DNA of 64,000 nucleotides from Thermoplasmata archaeon (lineage in GTDB: Archaea; Thermoplasmatota; Thermoplasmata; Lutacidiplasmatales; UBA184): the NCBI GenBank assembly GCA_027315165.1, contig DAHUYN010000002.1:113041-177040 (forward strand), given 5' to 3'. A program made the translations under genes and the position numbers. Positions 52,349-62,712 of the stretch are shown one piece after another. Every line of letters begins with the position of its first letter. The first letter of the stretch is position 1. Below the pieces are notes generated by a model. It did no database searches, was not told the DNA's origin, and worked only from the letters and a program-made list of their open reading frames with translations.

Positions 52349-52368
52349 CGGAGCGGCCAGCGAGGATG

Positions 52369-52785
52369 TCAGGCTGCGGTGGCCCGTAGCCAAAGGGGGA
52401 CTTTCGAGGCGTGCCGTCGATTCGCCCGCACGGTGTCCCGAAACCGTTTCCCTCTCGCCCTCCGCTCCTCGTTCCGATACTCCACCGCCCCGTCCAGCGC
52501 CTCGCCGAGCTCGCGCGCGGAGGTGAATTCGGTCCCGGGTAGCGCCAACTCCTCGACGCCCTTCGCGTGAGTCTCCACCGGGTTCATCCAGCTCGCGTGG
52601 CTGGCCGTGGGGACGAGGATCACCTCGCTCTCTCTCGCCCACAGCCGCACCGCCGGGGTCCAGTGGGTCGACAGCCCGACCTGGATGAGATACACCGGTT
52701 CGTCGGCGGGATACTTCGCCCGTTCCTCCTTCAGGAACTCCGACCAGTTCGTCGGGTCCCAAGTTCGACAGCGGTAGAGCGGCCG
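52369..52785 (-). pseudogene. IS630-type transposase remnant
   Basis: The C-terminal 138 residues of an IS630-family DDE transposase. The last catalytic region is SHASWMNPVETHAKGVEELA; the glutamate of the DDE triad lies in NPVE. Reading upstream, the frame begins LYRCRTWDPTNWSEFLKEER and is closed by a TGA at 52786-52788, so the first catalytic residues are missing. No inverted repeats or target duplications were found. It lies right after nikR and before a second broken element. Confidence 0.8.
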
Positions 52786-52822
52786 TCACCGTCAGCCGGC
52801 TGTGGTGAGGGAACCCCCCTGA

Positions 52823-52834
52823 AGTTAGCCTACA
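52823..52834 (+). repeat. Left copy of an imperfect flanking repeat
   Basis: AGTTAGCCTACA, identical except for one missing C to the copy at 54588-54600. The two flank the degenerate IS and may be a target duplication or part of its ends. Confidence 0.45.
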
Positions 52835-52843
52835 TTCCCTCGG

Positions 52844-54536
52844 TCAGCGAAGTCGCGGCCACCCTCGCTGGAAGCGTTCGGGATCGACTCCCGCGACCCG
52901 GAGGATCTTCGACTGGGCTGGGTCCAGGTCCCTGAACACCCACCGGGTCGGTCCCCCCTCGCCCACCACCTGTTCGTCGGCGGTGAGGTCGAGGAAGCGC
53001 GTGATGGCCCGGTGCCCGGTCCACGGCTCCCCCCTCTCGGCCGTGACGCCTGCGTCCCTCCGCGTGAGCTCGAGATGCTTCTCGACCAGGTAGGCCAGCA
53101 CGCAGAGGACGAGGTGGGCCTCGACCCGGCGCTCGAGGCGGTGGCGCAACGGGCGGACCTCGAGGACACTCTTCAGCTCCCTCCACCCTTGTTCGACCAC
53201 CGCGAGGCCCGTGTAGAGCCGAACGACCTCCTCCGCGGGGAGATCGGTATCGGTCGTGAGGACCCACCATCCGGCCTCTCGTCGGGCGCGCGCAACCCGC
53301 GCCTTGAGCGGAGCCACGAGTCCCTGGAGCGAGTCCTCGTCCCCGTCGAGCGCTCGAACAGGCCGGAGAGCCCCTTCGCCGCCAGCGAGGCCTGCGCCTG
53401 CTTGAGGAGGATGTGGTGGTGGCGCGAGGGACGACGCGCCCATCCCCGGCGCGCCTCCGCCACGATGGAGTTCCCCTGGGCGATCCGCCGCTCCAAGACC
53501 TCGAGCTCGGTCTTCCGTCGCTCCTCGTTGAGGAGGACGATGAACCGCCGACCTTCCCGGTCGAGGACCTCCCGGGCAATGTTCTGGTGGTCGACGGCCA
53601 CCGGCTTGACCTTCTTGGCGAGGTCGAGGATCTCCTCGACGTTCCGGTTCGTCTCGGCGAGGATGTAGTGGAAGCCGTGGGCGTGGAGGTCCTCGAGGAC
53701 CTCGCGGCTCTTCATCCCCCGGTCCCCGACGTAGATCCCTTCTTTCAGACCGAACACCTCGGTGAGCCGCTCGCGCGTGCGGACCCCCGTGGTGTTGTCG
53801 GTGGTGTTGCCGGCGTACACCTGCATCGTAATCGGGAGACCCTCCGGGGTCACGACCATCCCCCACGTGATCTGGGGGCGGTCGGCGCGATCGTCGCGCG
53901 AGTAGCCGAACTGGGCCAGGGAGCCGCCCTCTCCTTCGTAGTAGGAGCTCGTGAGGTCGTGGCAGAGGACCATCGGGGAGCGGGTGGTGGGCGCACCACC
54001 CGATCGAACAATTTGCGTTCGAGGAGGTCCTTGCGCGCCCAGAGGGCGTCCATGGCCCGGTAGAGCTGATTGTCGTGCAAGGGACGCCCGGCATAGCCGA
54101 GGAGCATCGGCGTGGCGGAGACCCGAAGCCACTCGAGGATCCCGAGCTTCGAGGTCGGGTCGCAGAGCCGGTTGAGGACCATCGTCTCGAGGAGCTGGGC
54201 GGTCCGCGCCTTGCTCGGGGTGCCGTTGAGGCACTCGAGAGCGATGGTGTGAAGGTCGAGGTGGCGCCAGGGGGCATGGCCGAGCGCCTCGCGACCGTAC
54301 TGGAGGGTGCGCTTCTTGCGAATCGAGAGCCGCTCGAGAAGTCCCGAGAGCGAGGTGGCGACGATCGGCCGGCGGGCGAGGGCGTCCCGAAGAACGTTCT
54401 CTTGGTCGCGGGAGATCGGACCGAGCTGGACCAGGGTCTCGCTGCGGACCTGGCGGCCACTCCGCAGGCGTCAAACGATGCGACCGTAGCGTCGGCCCTT
54501 GACCGTGTCCACCTTGAGGTGCGCCGAGGTGACCAC
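52844..54536 (-). pseudogene. IS1634-like transposase, broken by a stop and two frameshifts
   Basis: A DDE transposase in three reading frames. The N-terminal part (SAHLKVDTVKGRRYGRIV from GTG 54536) runs into an in-frame TGA near 54472, then continues RSGRQVRSETLVQLGPISRD and LCDPTSKLGILEWLRVSATP. A one-base frame change near 53985-54001 leads to the catalytic part VLCHDLTSSYYEGEGGSLA, WGMVVTPEGLPITMQVYAGN and GIYVGDRGMKSREVLEDL. A second near 53345-53360 leads to WWVLTTDTDLPAEEVVRLYT and VVEQGWRELKSVLEVRPLRH, carrying the final Glu region. Both changes fit single-base losses, so the gene is inactive unless these are assembly errors. Confidence 0.82.
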
Positions 54537-54587
54537 GACGACCGGGAGGAGAGGAGGTACTTGAATATCGGGCTACATTACACCACG

Positions 54588-54600
54588 AGTTAGCCCTACA
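54588..54600 (+). repeat. Right copy of an imperfect flanking repeat
   Basis: AGTTAGCCCTACA, matching the left copy at 52823-52834 apart from one extra C. It also pairs with GGGCTA at 54570-54575 in a small inverted repeat. Confidence 0.45.
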
Positions 54601-55002
54601 CTCGCAGGACCTCCGTCAGAGACCCATGTCGTTTGTCGAACCAGGGACAGGCGCGGCGAGGTCGTATCCTCGGGTGTACACATCCATCGGAACCCGGGTG
54701 AAACGTCCGCCGGCGACTGGCGTCGCGGGTGGCCCGCGAAAGGTCCGGGCATCGTGACCTCGGAGTCAACGGACAGGACTATATCGCATGAAGCGCTGCC
54801 CCACCTTCGTGAACTGCTTCGTGGGTGCGTCGTTCCAGCGCGCGAGTCGCGCAGCACGCCCTTCGTTCGCACCGACAGGTCCCCCGACGCAGTCGCTCTC
54901 GGTGCTCCGGGTGCACCAGGGCCACCGAAATGAAGGGTGGAGGCGGGCAGGCCGCAAGACCAAACCTCCACCCTCGGCGGCCCTCTCCCACTCGGAGTTG
55001 CC
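54601..55002. other. Intergenic stretch before the giant surface protein gene
   Basis: About 400 bases with lower GC than the chromosome to the left. No gene is supported. GACTATATCGCATG at 54777-54790 is a candidate TATA box, which would give a leader of about 200 bases; no better one lies close to ATG 55003. A purine-rich CTCGGAG shortly before that ATG may be a ribosome binding site. Confidence 0.45.
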
Positions 55003-58000
55003 ATGGACGCCACGAACGGACCGCTGAAGGCTCCCGCCGAACCGCGAGCCGACCCTGTCCCGGTCGGGGCACACGTCTTGCCCACCGTCGGGGGGAGCCC
55101 GAGGCATGGCCGATTTCGGCTCCGTTCCTCATGGCTCGAGTTCGTCGAGCGGCGCCGGTGGGCCGCGGTCGTCGGCGCCGCGTTCGCGGTGCTCCTCCTC
55201 CTGCTGACCTCGACGGTCCCCCAGTCCGCCCTCGTTCCCTCATCGGGAGTCCGCACGGACAGCTCTCCCCTGCCCCCTTCGAACGACTCCGCCCTGACCC
55301 TCGCCTTCGCCAACGCTTCCCTCTTCCCCGCTCCCTCGACGTTGCCCTCGATTGGCGGCAACCTGTCGCTCCCGAAGCTCGTGATGCTCCCGGCGGCGCC
55401 CGAAGCGGTTGAGGGGTTGCTTTACGTCGAGAACGACAGTTCGGGCCACCACCTCCTCCAGTTCCAGACCGGTCAGTACGACCCCCTCCTCGCTCAGTCG
55501 ATCCTCCAGGGGCAGGGCTGCCCGAGCGCGTGCCCTCCGACCATACCGCTGCACTGGAACGCCCCGGCGACCATCTTCGACTTCGGCCTGGAAGCGGTCT
55601 CCAGTGATGCGGTTGCCTCCGATCTGGGCGAAGTCGCCGTCGCGGCCTCCGCCCACAACGAGACGTGGGTGTGGCTTGCGGGAGGGAACTACGGTCCCGG
55701 CGACTGGCAGCCGCTGAACGAGTCCAGCTACCGCCTTCCCATCCGGGGCGGCGACGGCAAGCTGGCGATCAGCGGCTGCACCGTGGTCTTGACTACCGGG
55801 GCGCCGGGAACCCTGCGGGTCACAACCTTCCAGCTCCTCTGCCAGGCCCATCCCAAGGCCGACGGGGGGCACTACGGCCCCCTCCTCCCGCCGCCCTCCG
55901 TCACCGAGGTCGCGCCGGAGTGCGGGCCGGCCAACACGGGGGTCACCATCTACGGGGCGAACTTCCTCAACGGGGCTCAGGCCCACTTCGGCAACACGGT
56001 CGTCACCACGCAGTACATCTCCTCGACCAGGCTGACGGCCACCGCACCCGCGGGGTCGGGCGCGGTCGACGTCCTCGTCTCCCAGAGCAGCGGGGAGAGC
56101 ACGCCCAACCCACCCGCTGACCAGTGGACCTGGTCGACCGGCGCCCAGCCGTGCGTCTGGAGCCTCTCCCCGACCGGTGGAATCCCCAGCCGCTCGGTCA
56201 CCGTCAACGGCTACGGCTTCGCTCCCGGGGCCGCAGTCTCCTTCGGCGGCACCGGCGCAGCGACGACGTTCGTCAACTCAGGGAAGTTGACGGCCATCGT
56301 ACCGTTGGGCTGCGGCGTAGTGCCGGTCACGGTGTTCTCCTCCGGGTGGACCAGCCCCATTTGGGCCGGCTCGATGTTCACCATCACGGCGACCTGGCCG
56401 ACCGTCACGAGCCTCTACCCCTACTCGGGAAGCTCCGGCACCCAAGTGACGATCAACGGCACCGCCTTCGATTGCGCCACGCCAACCGTCAAGTTCGGCA
56501 GTAATACGGGCACCGGCGTCACGGTCCTCTCCTATTCCCAGCTCAAGGCGACGGCCCCCTCCGGGAGCGGGACCGTCGATGTGACGGTCACCGAGAACGG
56601 GCACACCAGCAACACCACCTCTGTTGACCAGTTCAGCTACACCCCGGGCGCCATCCCCTCCGTCACCGCGCTCAACGTGACCTCGGGGACGGTCGGCACG
56701 GCGGTCACAATCACCGGGACGAACTTCAACAAGTATGCCACGGTCAAGTTCGGCAGCGTCGCGGCGACCTCCGTCCACTACGTCTCGTCGACCTCGCTCA
56801 CGTGCGTCGCCCCGCTGACCTACGGGATCGTGAACGTCACGGTCACGGTGAACCACCTGACCAGCGCCACCAGCTCGGCCGACCTGTTCACCTACCCGGA
56901 CCCGGTCATCGGCGAGGTCTACCCCGACTACGGGAGCGCGGGTGACGTCGTCCTGATCTCCGGGACGAACTTCGCCCCGGACGGCACGGTCTTCTTCGGC
57001 TCGGTGAGGGCCACGTCGGCGACCCACCTCTCGCCCCAGGCGATCGACGCGACGGTCCCGGCGGGGAGCGGAACCGTGCAGGTGACCGTCGTTCAGAACG
57101 GAACGGAGAATGCGCCGTCCCTGATGAGTCGGTTCTCCTACCAACGCTACGCGCCGTTCTCGGGGCACTTCGTGAACTTCACGTCGGTCAACGTGACGCT
57201 CGGAACGGTCGGCGACGCCCAGCCGGTGCTCTGGAGGAGCCCGGCCGCCGGATCGCTTTACGAAGGGGTGCTCGCCAGCAACTCGACCTCCGGGAAGATC
57301 GTCTATTACGTGGAGAACAACACGACGGGGCTGTGGTTCACGTCGCACTCCGTCACCGGTTTCGGGGCCACCTCCGGTTCCCCGATCTTCACGTCGGTGG
57401 GAGGGACTCGGCTTCTCGTTTCGGGAGGCGATCCGGGCCAGGTGACCCTCGCGCAACAGGGCGCCGACATCTTCGCGGCGTTCACCAGCCGGGTCGACGA
57501 TCGCGTGGCGATAGAGACCGCCCTCTCCAGCGACGGCGGCTTCACGTGGAACGTCACGTTCACGGCCACGGCCACGACGGGCGTCATCGAAGATCCCGAG
57601 CTCGCCGCATCGCCCGCCGGCCCGTACTTCGCCACTTGGAGGGACGACGGCTCGGGAGGGTGGGAGGTCGACGTGGCGGTCTTCAGCGACTCGGGCCACC
57701 TCGACGTCGGTTCGAACCCAGTGCCCGGCAGCGGGGGGATCTACCAGAACTCAACCTCGCCCACGATCGCAGTGGACGAATGGGAGCGCCCGGTGGTGGC
57801 GTGGGCGTCCAGCGGCGGCGTCGGGACCCGGCCGCAGGTCCGGTTCACCGGTGGATTCGTGGGCCCGGCGACAGTCGCGCAGTGGATGGACGCGGGGTTC
57901 CGGGGATTGACCCCGTCCGACTTCTATCCGGTGATGAACCTCTCCTCGTGGCGGACGACCCAGAACGCCTCGGTCGACCAGCTCGTCACGTTCCTCCAGG

Positions 58001-61000
58001 CAGGTCAGTGGTGCAACGCGGAGAGCGTCCTCTACGGCCAGGTCTACCCGAACGTCACGCAGAGCTTCGTCTATCCCTTCCTCAATGCGACCCCGTCGCT
58101 CTGCCCCGGCGCCCCTCCAATCCATTACTGGCCCACGGAAGTCCTTCCGACGCTCGGGCCGGGGTCCCCGGGGACGGTCTTCTCGGTCGAGGAGGAGTGG
58201 CTGGACGAGGCGCTCGGCTACGGTATCGTGGCGCCGCCGACCTGGATGGGCGCTCCCGGCGGACCGCCCATCACCCCGTCGCCGCCGCCTTCCGGGCTCA
58301 ACGTCAACAGCCCGGGCTATGCCACAGACCGTTCGGATGACCTGCTCTCGGTGAACCCCCTCACGGTGAACCCCAACACCGTCCTGCTCAACGCAACGGG
58401 GGTGTTCAACTCCCCCTTCACCACGACAAACTCGTCGTGCGGCAGCGGGGCGGGGACGATCACCTCGACGGTCACGGACGCCCCGTCGAACTACACGATC
58501 TACGCGCGGGAGCACTTCCTCGGCAGTCTCCTGGGCCCGGAGACTCCCCCCGATGAAGGGTACGTCGCCGTCTCCCCGGTGGTGACGGGGGTCTATCTCA
58601 CGAATCTCACCGGCCAGTCCTGGGGAACGTGGACGATGAGCGTGGCGGCGCACTACCAGGCGACGCTCACCTACGAGGACGGCTGCGTCGGCAACGAGAC
58701 GACGAAGCCCGTTCCGATTCCGAACGGGATGCCGACGTTCGTCAACCTCACGACCAACGGGGCGTGGGCGACGGAGCTGGGGTTCATCCCGCGGGCCCCG
58801 CCGCTGCTCGTCACGAACGGGCAGAACGTGACCACCACCGAGTGGAACAACTCGATGCTGGCGACCGCGAACATCACGACCAACCTCACGACGGGGGGCC
58901 AACAGACCACCCAGGACCACCAGTCGGTTCCCGGCTACCGCATCGGCGAGAACGTCACGCTGCGGAACGTCACGATCTCCCCGGGTGCCACCTACTCGAC
59001 CACCTTCCAGCTCCGGTCGACGAACGGCGGGACCGACTACGCCAACTGGACCCCTCGGATCAACGCCTTCCAGTCCGGGTTCGGATACCTCAACGTCAGC
59101 ACGACGGCGACCTGCTCGTTCAACATGTCGACGAACCCGGTGCTGCTCTACTGGGATCGGAACAACATCACCAACATCACGAACACGAGTGTCGACCTCA
59201 CTTGGTATGCGAGCGGCTCCGGCAACGGTGAGGTCGTCTACTGGGAGTCGTACGGTCCCGCCGAGGAGCAGACCGCCTACGACCAATCCGGGGTGAACTA
59301 CCACGGCTACTCGGACCGGTACACCGTCGAGCTCCACGACCTCGTCCCGTGGGGGTCGTACACCGTCGAGATCCTCCAGAAGAAGCAGGACGGGGGATGC
59401 CACGTCTTTGAGAACGGGGCCGTCTGGCACTTCAACACGACCCGGACGTTCTTCGCCTCCGAGGAGGACATGCCCTACGACTCCGTCTCGCGGGTCGGCG
59501 GGGGTGCGGCGATCTCCTGGGTCGTGCCGACGGCCCTGCTCAACCGGACTGGCGTGAACTTCTCGAGCGGGTGGCTCTCCCTCACCAACGCTTCGAACAC
59601 CTCGCAGGTGACCCAGTACGCGCTGGAGTCCCAGGGCTACGAGCCGGTTCCGGGGACCTTCGAAGCGAACGTCTCCACGCTGTCGCCGAACACGACCTAC
59701 ATCCTGCACATGGGCCTCAACTACTCCTACGGCAGCACGATGCTCCGGGGGACCAGCCGGCCGTACAGCTTCACCTACCTCAGGGACACCTCCGGCGATG
59801 GCCTGACCGACTGGGAGAAGGATCGGGGGTGGGAGGTCACGTACGAGAACAAGACGGGGTCGTACGTGAACCAGTGGACCACGGCAAACCCTTCCAACTG
59901 GGCGACCAACGGCCTCGTCAACGACTTTGTCGAGAAGCAGTTCGGCCTCAACCCGCGGACCGTGGACTCCGCCGGAAGCCACATGCTGGACACATGGAAC
60001 CTCACCTTCGACCTTGGCAGCAACTCGTCGAACCCGTCCATCCCGTCCGGCGGGAACTTCGAGATGTGGAACGCGCTGGGCCACTACGACTGGACGCAGT
60101 CGTGCCCGTACTTCGGCGCCTCGAAGTGCAGCGGCTTCGTGATCGGAACGGGCTGGTCGAACCTCTCCGACAGCGCCGCCTGGGCTTCCGAGGTCCTCTG
60201 GAGCCGCACGGCACTCACCGAGTTCATCGACATGGCCGGGGTCCAGAACGCGAGCTGGCTGCGGGCCGTGCTCGGGACTTCGGGCACCGAGCGCACCCTG
60301 ACCGTCTGGGGCAAGCTCTCGTGGGGGGCGAACCCCCTTGCGGTGTCGACCCCGAACGACGGGATCCCCGACGGCGCCCGGGTCAACCCGCTCGGGACGA
60401 CCGACCTCCAAGTGAGCGTGACCGGGTGGAGCACAAGCTGGAGCGACTCGCAGCACAGCCTCCAGAAGGGGAACGGCGTGGCCGCCTTCGTCCATTCGGA
60501 CTCCGCGAGCGCGCCCTACTTCGAGAACGGGCAGACGAACTACGCGAACTACACGAACCAGACGAACGTCACCTCGGGGAGTTCCACAAGCTACCGCGGG
60601 ACGTTCACCGTGACGTTCCCTGTCGTTCCCACCGAGCAGTACGCGAACCTCAACCTCTCGCTCATCGCCAACGTCGGCGTCAACGGAAACAACCTGACGG
60701 TCGTGGCCCTCAACACTCCTTCCGAGACCGCGGACCTGCTCCGCGGCACGACGGTCGGTCCCACGACGTTCACGAACGGAACCGCGAACTCGCTCTCGGT
60801 GAAGTGGAAGGTCGTCACCGTCCTCTCCAAGGCCCCCACGCTCCTCTTCGTCCCGTCGGGCAACTCCACGCTGTCGCCCCTGCCCGCCGGCCTGATGCGG
60901 TACGTGGGCGACCAGGACTTCGTCCTGCTCGAGTTCAACGACACGCTGACGTCAACCAATCTCACCGCCACCGGCATCCCGTTCCCCGGCACCAGCACGG

Positions 61001-62709
61001 GCCTGTATTCGGCGACCCTCCAGCCCGGCCTGACGAACGTGCTCGTTCCACGGGCGTCGTTCATCAACTCTCCGCTCGGGCAGGCCCTCCTGAACGGTAC
61101 GAACGTCAGCATCCCTCACAGCAACCAGAACGGCGGACTCCAGAGCAACTGGGCGCCCCAGGAGTGGTACGCCCGTGCGACCGGTTCGGTCTGGGGGAGC
61201 TACAACTACTCGCGGGGCCACTCGGGATTCATCCAGATATTCTCCAGTACGACCCAAACCTGCAGCCCCTCCTCCGGCGAGTGCGGGACCGTTCCCTCGA
61301 ACCCAAACCTCATGGCGTCGAACAACGGTCTCGCGGTCGGCGCGGTGTTCACCGTCAACCTGAATTCGTCGACCGACTTCGAGGGACTGCTGGGCGGCCT
61401 CCTGCTGAACTCCTCGGGCAACTTCACGGGCTGGGCGATGGGCGCGACGGCGCTCCTGCCCAGCCTGGGCCTCATGCCGTCCGTGGTGTCGGTGCTCGCC
61501 AATGCCGCCTTCGAGAACGACGGGGCGTACGGCCCACCCACTTCGTCGGCCGTGCAGGTTTCCCCTCACCCTTGGTGGGACGTCCTCGCGACCGCGATCT
61601 GGAACGCGGTCTCGGGGGTCATCACGGGAGCGCTCTCCATCGTGTGGAACGCCGTGGTGGCCGTCGCGTCGTACATCGGTGACCTCGCCTCGAACGTCTA
61701 CAAGTGGGGGCTCACGGTCCTCAATCAGGCGGCGAAGTACCTGAAGCAGGTCGCTGCTGCGATAATTGCCGCGGCCGAAGCTTTCATCAAAGCGTTGGTG
61801 GACGCGGCCACCGCTCTTGTCACCGCGGCTTGGAACGGTCTCCTCACAGTGGTGACCGATTATGTCACCTTGGTGCAGGCAAGCTTTGCAGCGTGTATGG
61901 GGGCCGTCTACCTTGCCGGTAACAATAGTGGGTCCAACACTACACTCGACCTCGAGGCAGAAACATCGTGTGTAAGTCTCGTGGGGGCAGTACTCGGACT
62001 TCAGCTCATCGTTGGTGGGATGGCGAAGACGATCTCCACAGTGCTTACAGACCTCCAGCCCGTGCTTCAGTACTTCTCAATAACCTGGATCATGTCACGG
62101 CTCTACGCGGTGATAGGTTCCATTAGCCCTATTGGCGGGGCCCTTGGACTGGTTGACAAGGTAACGTCAGCCGCGTCTGCGGCCTTTGCTTCGGCGGTCG
62201 CCGCGGTTGCGAATTATTCCGGAGCGAACAATCCGCTGAACAACCCCTCTGCGGTCCCGGGATGGTTCCCAAGCGCCAGCGCCGTAAGCGCATTCATCGG
62301 ATCGGGGGCTGGCGTGGGAATGCTGGTCCCCTCCCTTCTTGACGACATATTCAACTTCCTAGACACCCCCGGCAAGGTGGCAGTAGTGGTGTCCGCAGTA
62401 ATCGCTGGGGCTGCTTACATTCTCTACCTGCTGGACCAGAAGTTCGCGAGTTTGCACGATTTCATTGTCGAAGAAGGGATTGCTGTGGTGATGACGATAG
62501 TTGGCTGGATACTCACGTTCTATAACACAGTTCCCGGTGACATACTTTCGCTTGGTTTGGACACGGGTTCCACTTACATGAACTTCGTCGAGGTGTCTGA
62601 GGGAGGGGAGGTGGATGGGCCGGAGGCTCTCGTTGCTGTCGCAGACTTTGGTGCCGACACTATCGACATCGGTGTGAATACCTGGGACCTTGCCCAGTCC
62701 ATAGGATAG
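55003..62709 (+). CDS. Giant surface protein with IPT/TIG domains and a multi-spanning C-terminus
   Basis: A 2,568-residue protein from ATG 55003. An N-terminal anchor helix (WAAVVGAAFAVLLLLL, about residues 53-68) follows a basic stretch. Five IPT/TIG-type immunoglobulin-like domains lie between 55892 and 57141, each with a GTxVTITGTNF-like core. A sialidase-type Asp-box (SSDGGFTWN) follows in a beta-propeller-like region up to about 57860. The middle is Asn/Thr-rich with many glycosylation sites. DTSGDGLTDWEKDRGWEV near 59790 and NDGIPDGARVNPLG near 60356 are calcium-loop motifs like those of type 3 thrombospondin repeats and toxin-B domains. The last 370 residues are hydrophobic, with about nine possible membrane segments. 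Function unknown; adhesion or envelope structure is inference. Confidence 0.82.
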   Translation: MDATNGPLKAPAEPRADPVPVGAHVLPTVGGSPRHGRFRLRSSWLEFVERRRWAAVVGAAFAVLLLLLTSTVPQSALVPSSGVRTDSSPLPPSNDSALTLAFANASLFPAPSTLPSIGGNLSLPKLVMLPAAPEAVEGLLYVENDSSGHHLLQFQTGQYDPLLAQSILQGQGCPSACPPTIPLHWNAPATIFDFGLEAVSSDAVASDLGEVAVAASAHNETWVWLAGGNYGPGDWQPLNESSYRLPIRGGDGKLAISGCTVVLTTGAPGTLRVTTFQLLCQAHPKADGGHYGPLLPPPSVTEVAPECGPANTGVTIYGANFLNGAQAHFGNTVVTTQYISSTRLTATAPAGSGAVDVLVSQSSGESTPNPPADQWTWSTGAQPCVWSLSPTGGIPSRSVTVNGYGFAPGAAVSFGGTGAATTFVNSGKLTAIVPLGCGVVPVTVFSSGWTSPIWAGSMFTITATWPTVTSLYPYSGSSGTQVTINGTAFDCATPTVKFGSNTGTGVTVLSYSQLKATAPSGSGTVDVTVTENGHTSNTTSVDQFSYTPGAIPSVTALNVTSGTVGTAVTITGTNFNKYATVKFGSVAATSVHYVSSTSLTCVAPLTYGIVNVTVTVNHLTSATSSADLFTYPDPVIGEVYPDYGSAGDVVLISGTNFAPDGTVFFGSVRATSATHLSPQAIDATVPAGSGTVQVTVVQNGTENAPSLMSRFSYQRYAPFSGHFVNFTSVNVTLGTVGDAQPVLWRSPAAGSLYEGVLASNSTSGKIVYYVENNTTGLWFTSHSVTGFGATSGSPIFTSVGGTRLLVSGGDPGQVTLAQQGADIFAAFTSRVDDRVAIETALSSDGGFTWNVTFTATATTGVIEDPELAASPAGPYFATWRDDGSGGWEVDVAVFSDSGHLDVGSNPVPGSGGIYQNSTSPTIAVDEWERPVVAWASSGGVGTRPQVRFTGGFVGPATVAQWMDAGFRGLTPSDFYPVMNLSSWRTTQNASVDQLVTFLQAGQWCNAESVLYGQVYPNVTQSFVYPFLNATPSLCPGAPPIHYWPTEVLPTLGPGSPGTVFSVEEEWLDEALGYGIVAPPTWMGAPGGPPITPSPPPSGLNVNSPGYATDRSDDLLSVNPLTVNPNTVLLNATGVFNSPFTTTNSSCGSGAGTITSTVTDAPSNYTIYAREHFLGSLLGPETPPDEGYVAVSPVVTGVYLTNLTGQSWGTWTMSVAAHYQATLTYEDGCVGNETTKPVPIPNGMPTFVNLTTNGAWATELGFIPRAPPLLVTNGQNVTTTEWNNSMLATANITTNLTTGGQQTTQDHQSVPGYRIGENVTLRNVTISPGATYSTTFQLRSTNGGTDYANWTPRINAFQSGFGYLNVSTTATCSFNMSTNPVLLYWDRNNITNITNTSVDLTWYASGSGNGEVVYWESYGPAEEQTAYDQSGVNYHGYSDRYTVELHDLVPWGSYTVEILQKKQDGGCHVFENGAVWHFNTTRTFFASEEDMPYDSVSRVGGGAAISWVVPTALLNRTGVNFSSGWLSLTNASNTSQVTQYALESQGYEPVPGTFEANVSTLSPNTTYILHMGLNYSYGSTMLRGTSRPYSFTYLRDTSGDGLTDWEKDRGWEVTYENKTGSYVNQWTTANPSNWATNGLVNDFVEKQFGLNPRTVDSAGSHMLDTWNLTFDLGSNSSNPSIPSGGNFEMWNALGHYDWTQSCPYFGASKCSGFVIGTGWSNLSDSAAWASEVLWSRTALTEFIDMAGVQNASWLRAVLGTSGTERTLTVWGKLSWGANPLAVSTPNDGIPDGARVNPLGTTDLQVSVTGWSTSWSDSQHSLQKGNGVAAFVHSDSASAPYFENGQTNYANYTNQTNVTSGSSTSYRGTFTVTFPVVPTEQYANLNLSLIANVGVNGNNLTVVALNTPSETADLLRGTTVGPTTFTNGTANSLSVKWKVVTVLSKAPTLLFVPSGNSTLSPLPAGLMRYVGDQDFVLLEFNDTLTSTNLTATGIPFPGTSTGLYSATLQPGLTNVLVPRASFINSPLGQALLNGTNVSIPHSNQNGGLQSNWAPQEWYARATGSVWGSYNYSRGHSGFIQIFSSTTQTCSPSSGECGTVPSNPNLMASNNGLAVGAVFTVNLNSSTDFEGLLGGLLLNSSGNFTGWAMGATALLPSLGLMPSVVSVLANAAFENDGAYGPPTSSAVQVSPHPWWDVLATAIWNAVSGVITGALSIVWNAVVAVASYIGDLASNVYKWGLTVLNQAAKYLKQVAAAIIAAAEAFIKALVDAATALVTAAWNGLLTVVTDYVTLVQASFAACMGAVYLAGNNSGSNTTLDLEAETSCVSLVGAVLGLQLIVGGMAKTISTVLTDLQPVLQYFSITWIMSRLYAVIGSISPIGGALGLVDKVTSAASAAFASAVAAVANYSGANNPLNNPSAVPGWFPSASAVSAFIGSGAGVGMLVPSLLDDIFNFLDTPGKVAVVVSAVIAGAAYILYLLDQKFASLHDFIVEEGIAVVMTIVGWILTFYNTVPGDILSLGLDTGSTYMNFVEVSEGGEVDGPEALVAVADFGADTIDIGVNTWDLAQSIG

Positions 62710-62712
62710 TCC

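Larger units (their letters stand above)
52823..54600 (-). mobile_element. Degenerate IS1634-like insertion sequence
   Basis: A decayed IS of about 1.8 kb. It holds one broken transposase, and the pair AGTTAGCC-TACA (52823-52834) and AGTTAGCCCTACA (54588-54600) stands at its edges as an imperfect direct repeat. A CTACATT word is also present at both ends. Terminal inverted repeats could not be defined with confidence, so the outer limits are approximate. Confidence 0.6.

Noticed and set aside
53982..54001. Programmed frameshift hairpin in the transposase
   Set aside because: The gene also has an in-frame TGA and a second frame change without a hairpin, which fits decay better than programmed recoding.
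54937..55002. Upstream GTG start for the giant protein
   Set aside because: It adds 22 residues without any signal or conserved feature; ATG 55003 has a better upstream purine patch and is followed by the basic segment and anchor helix.
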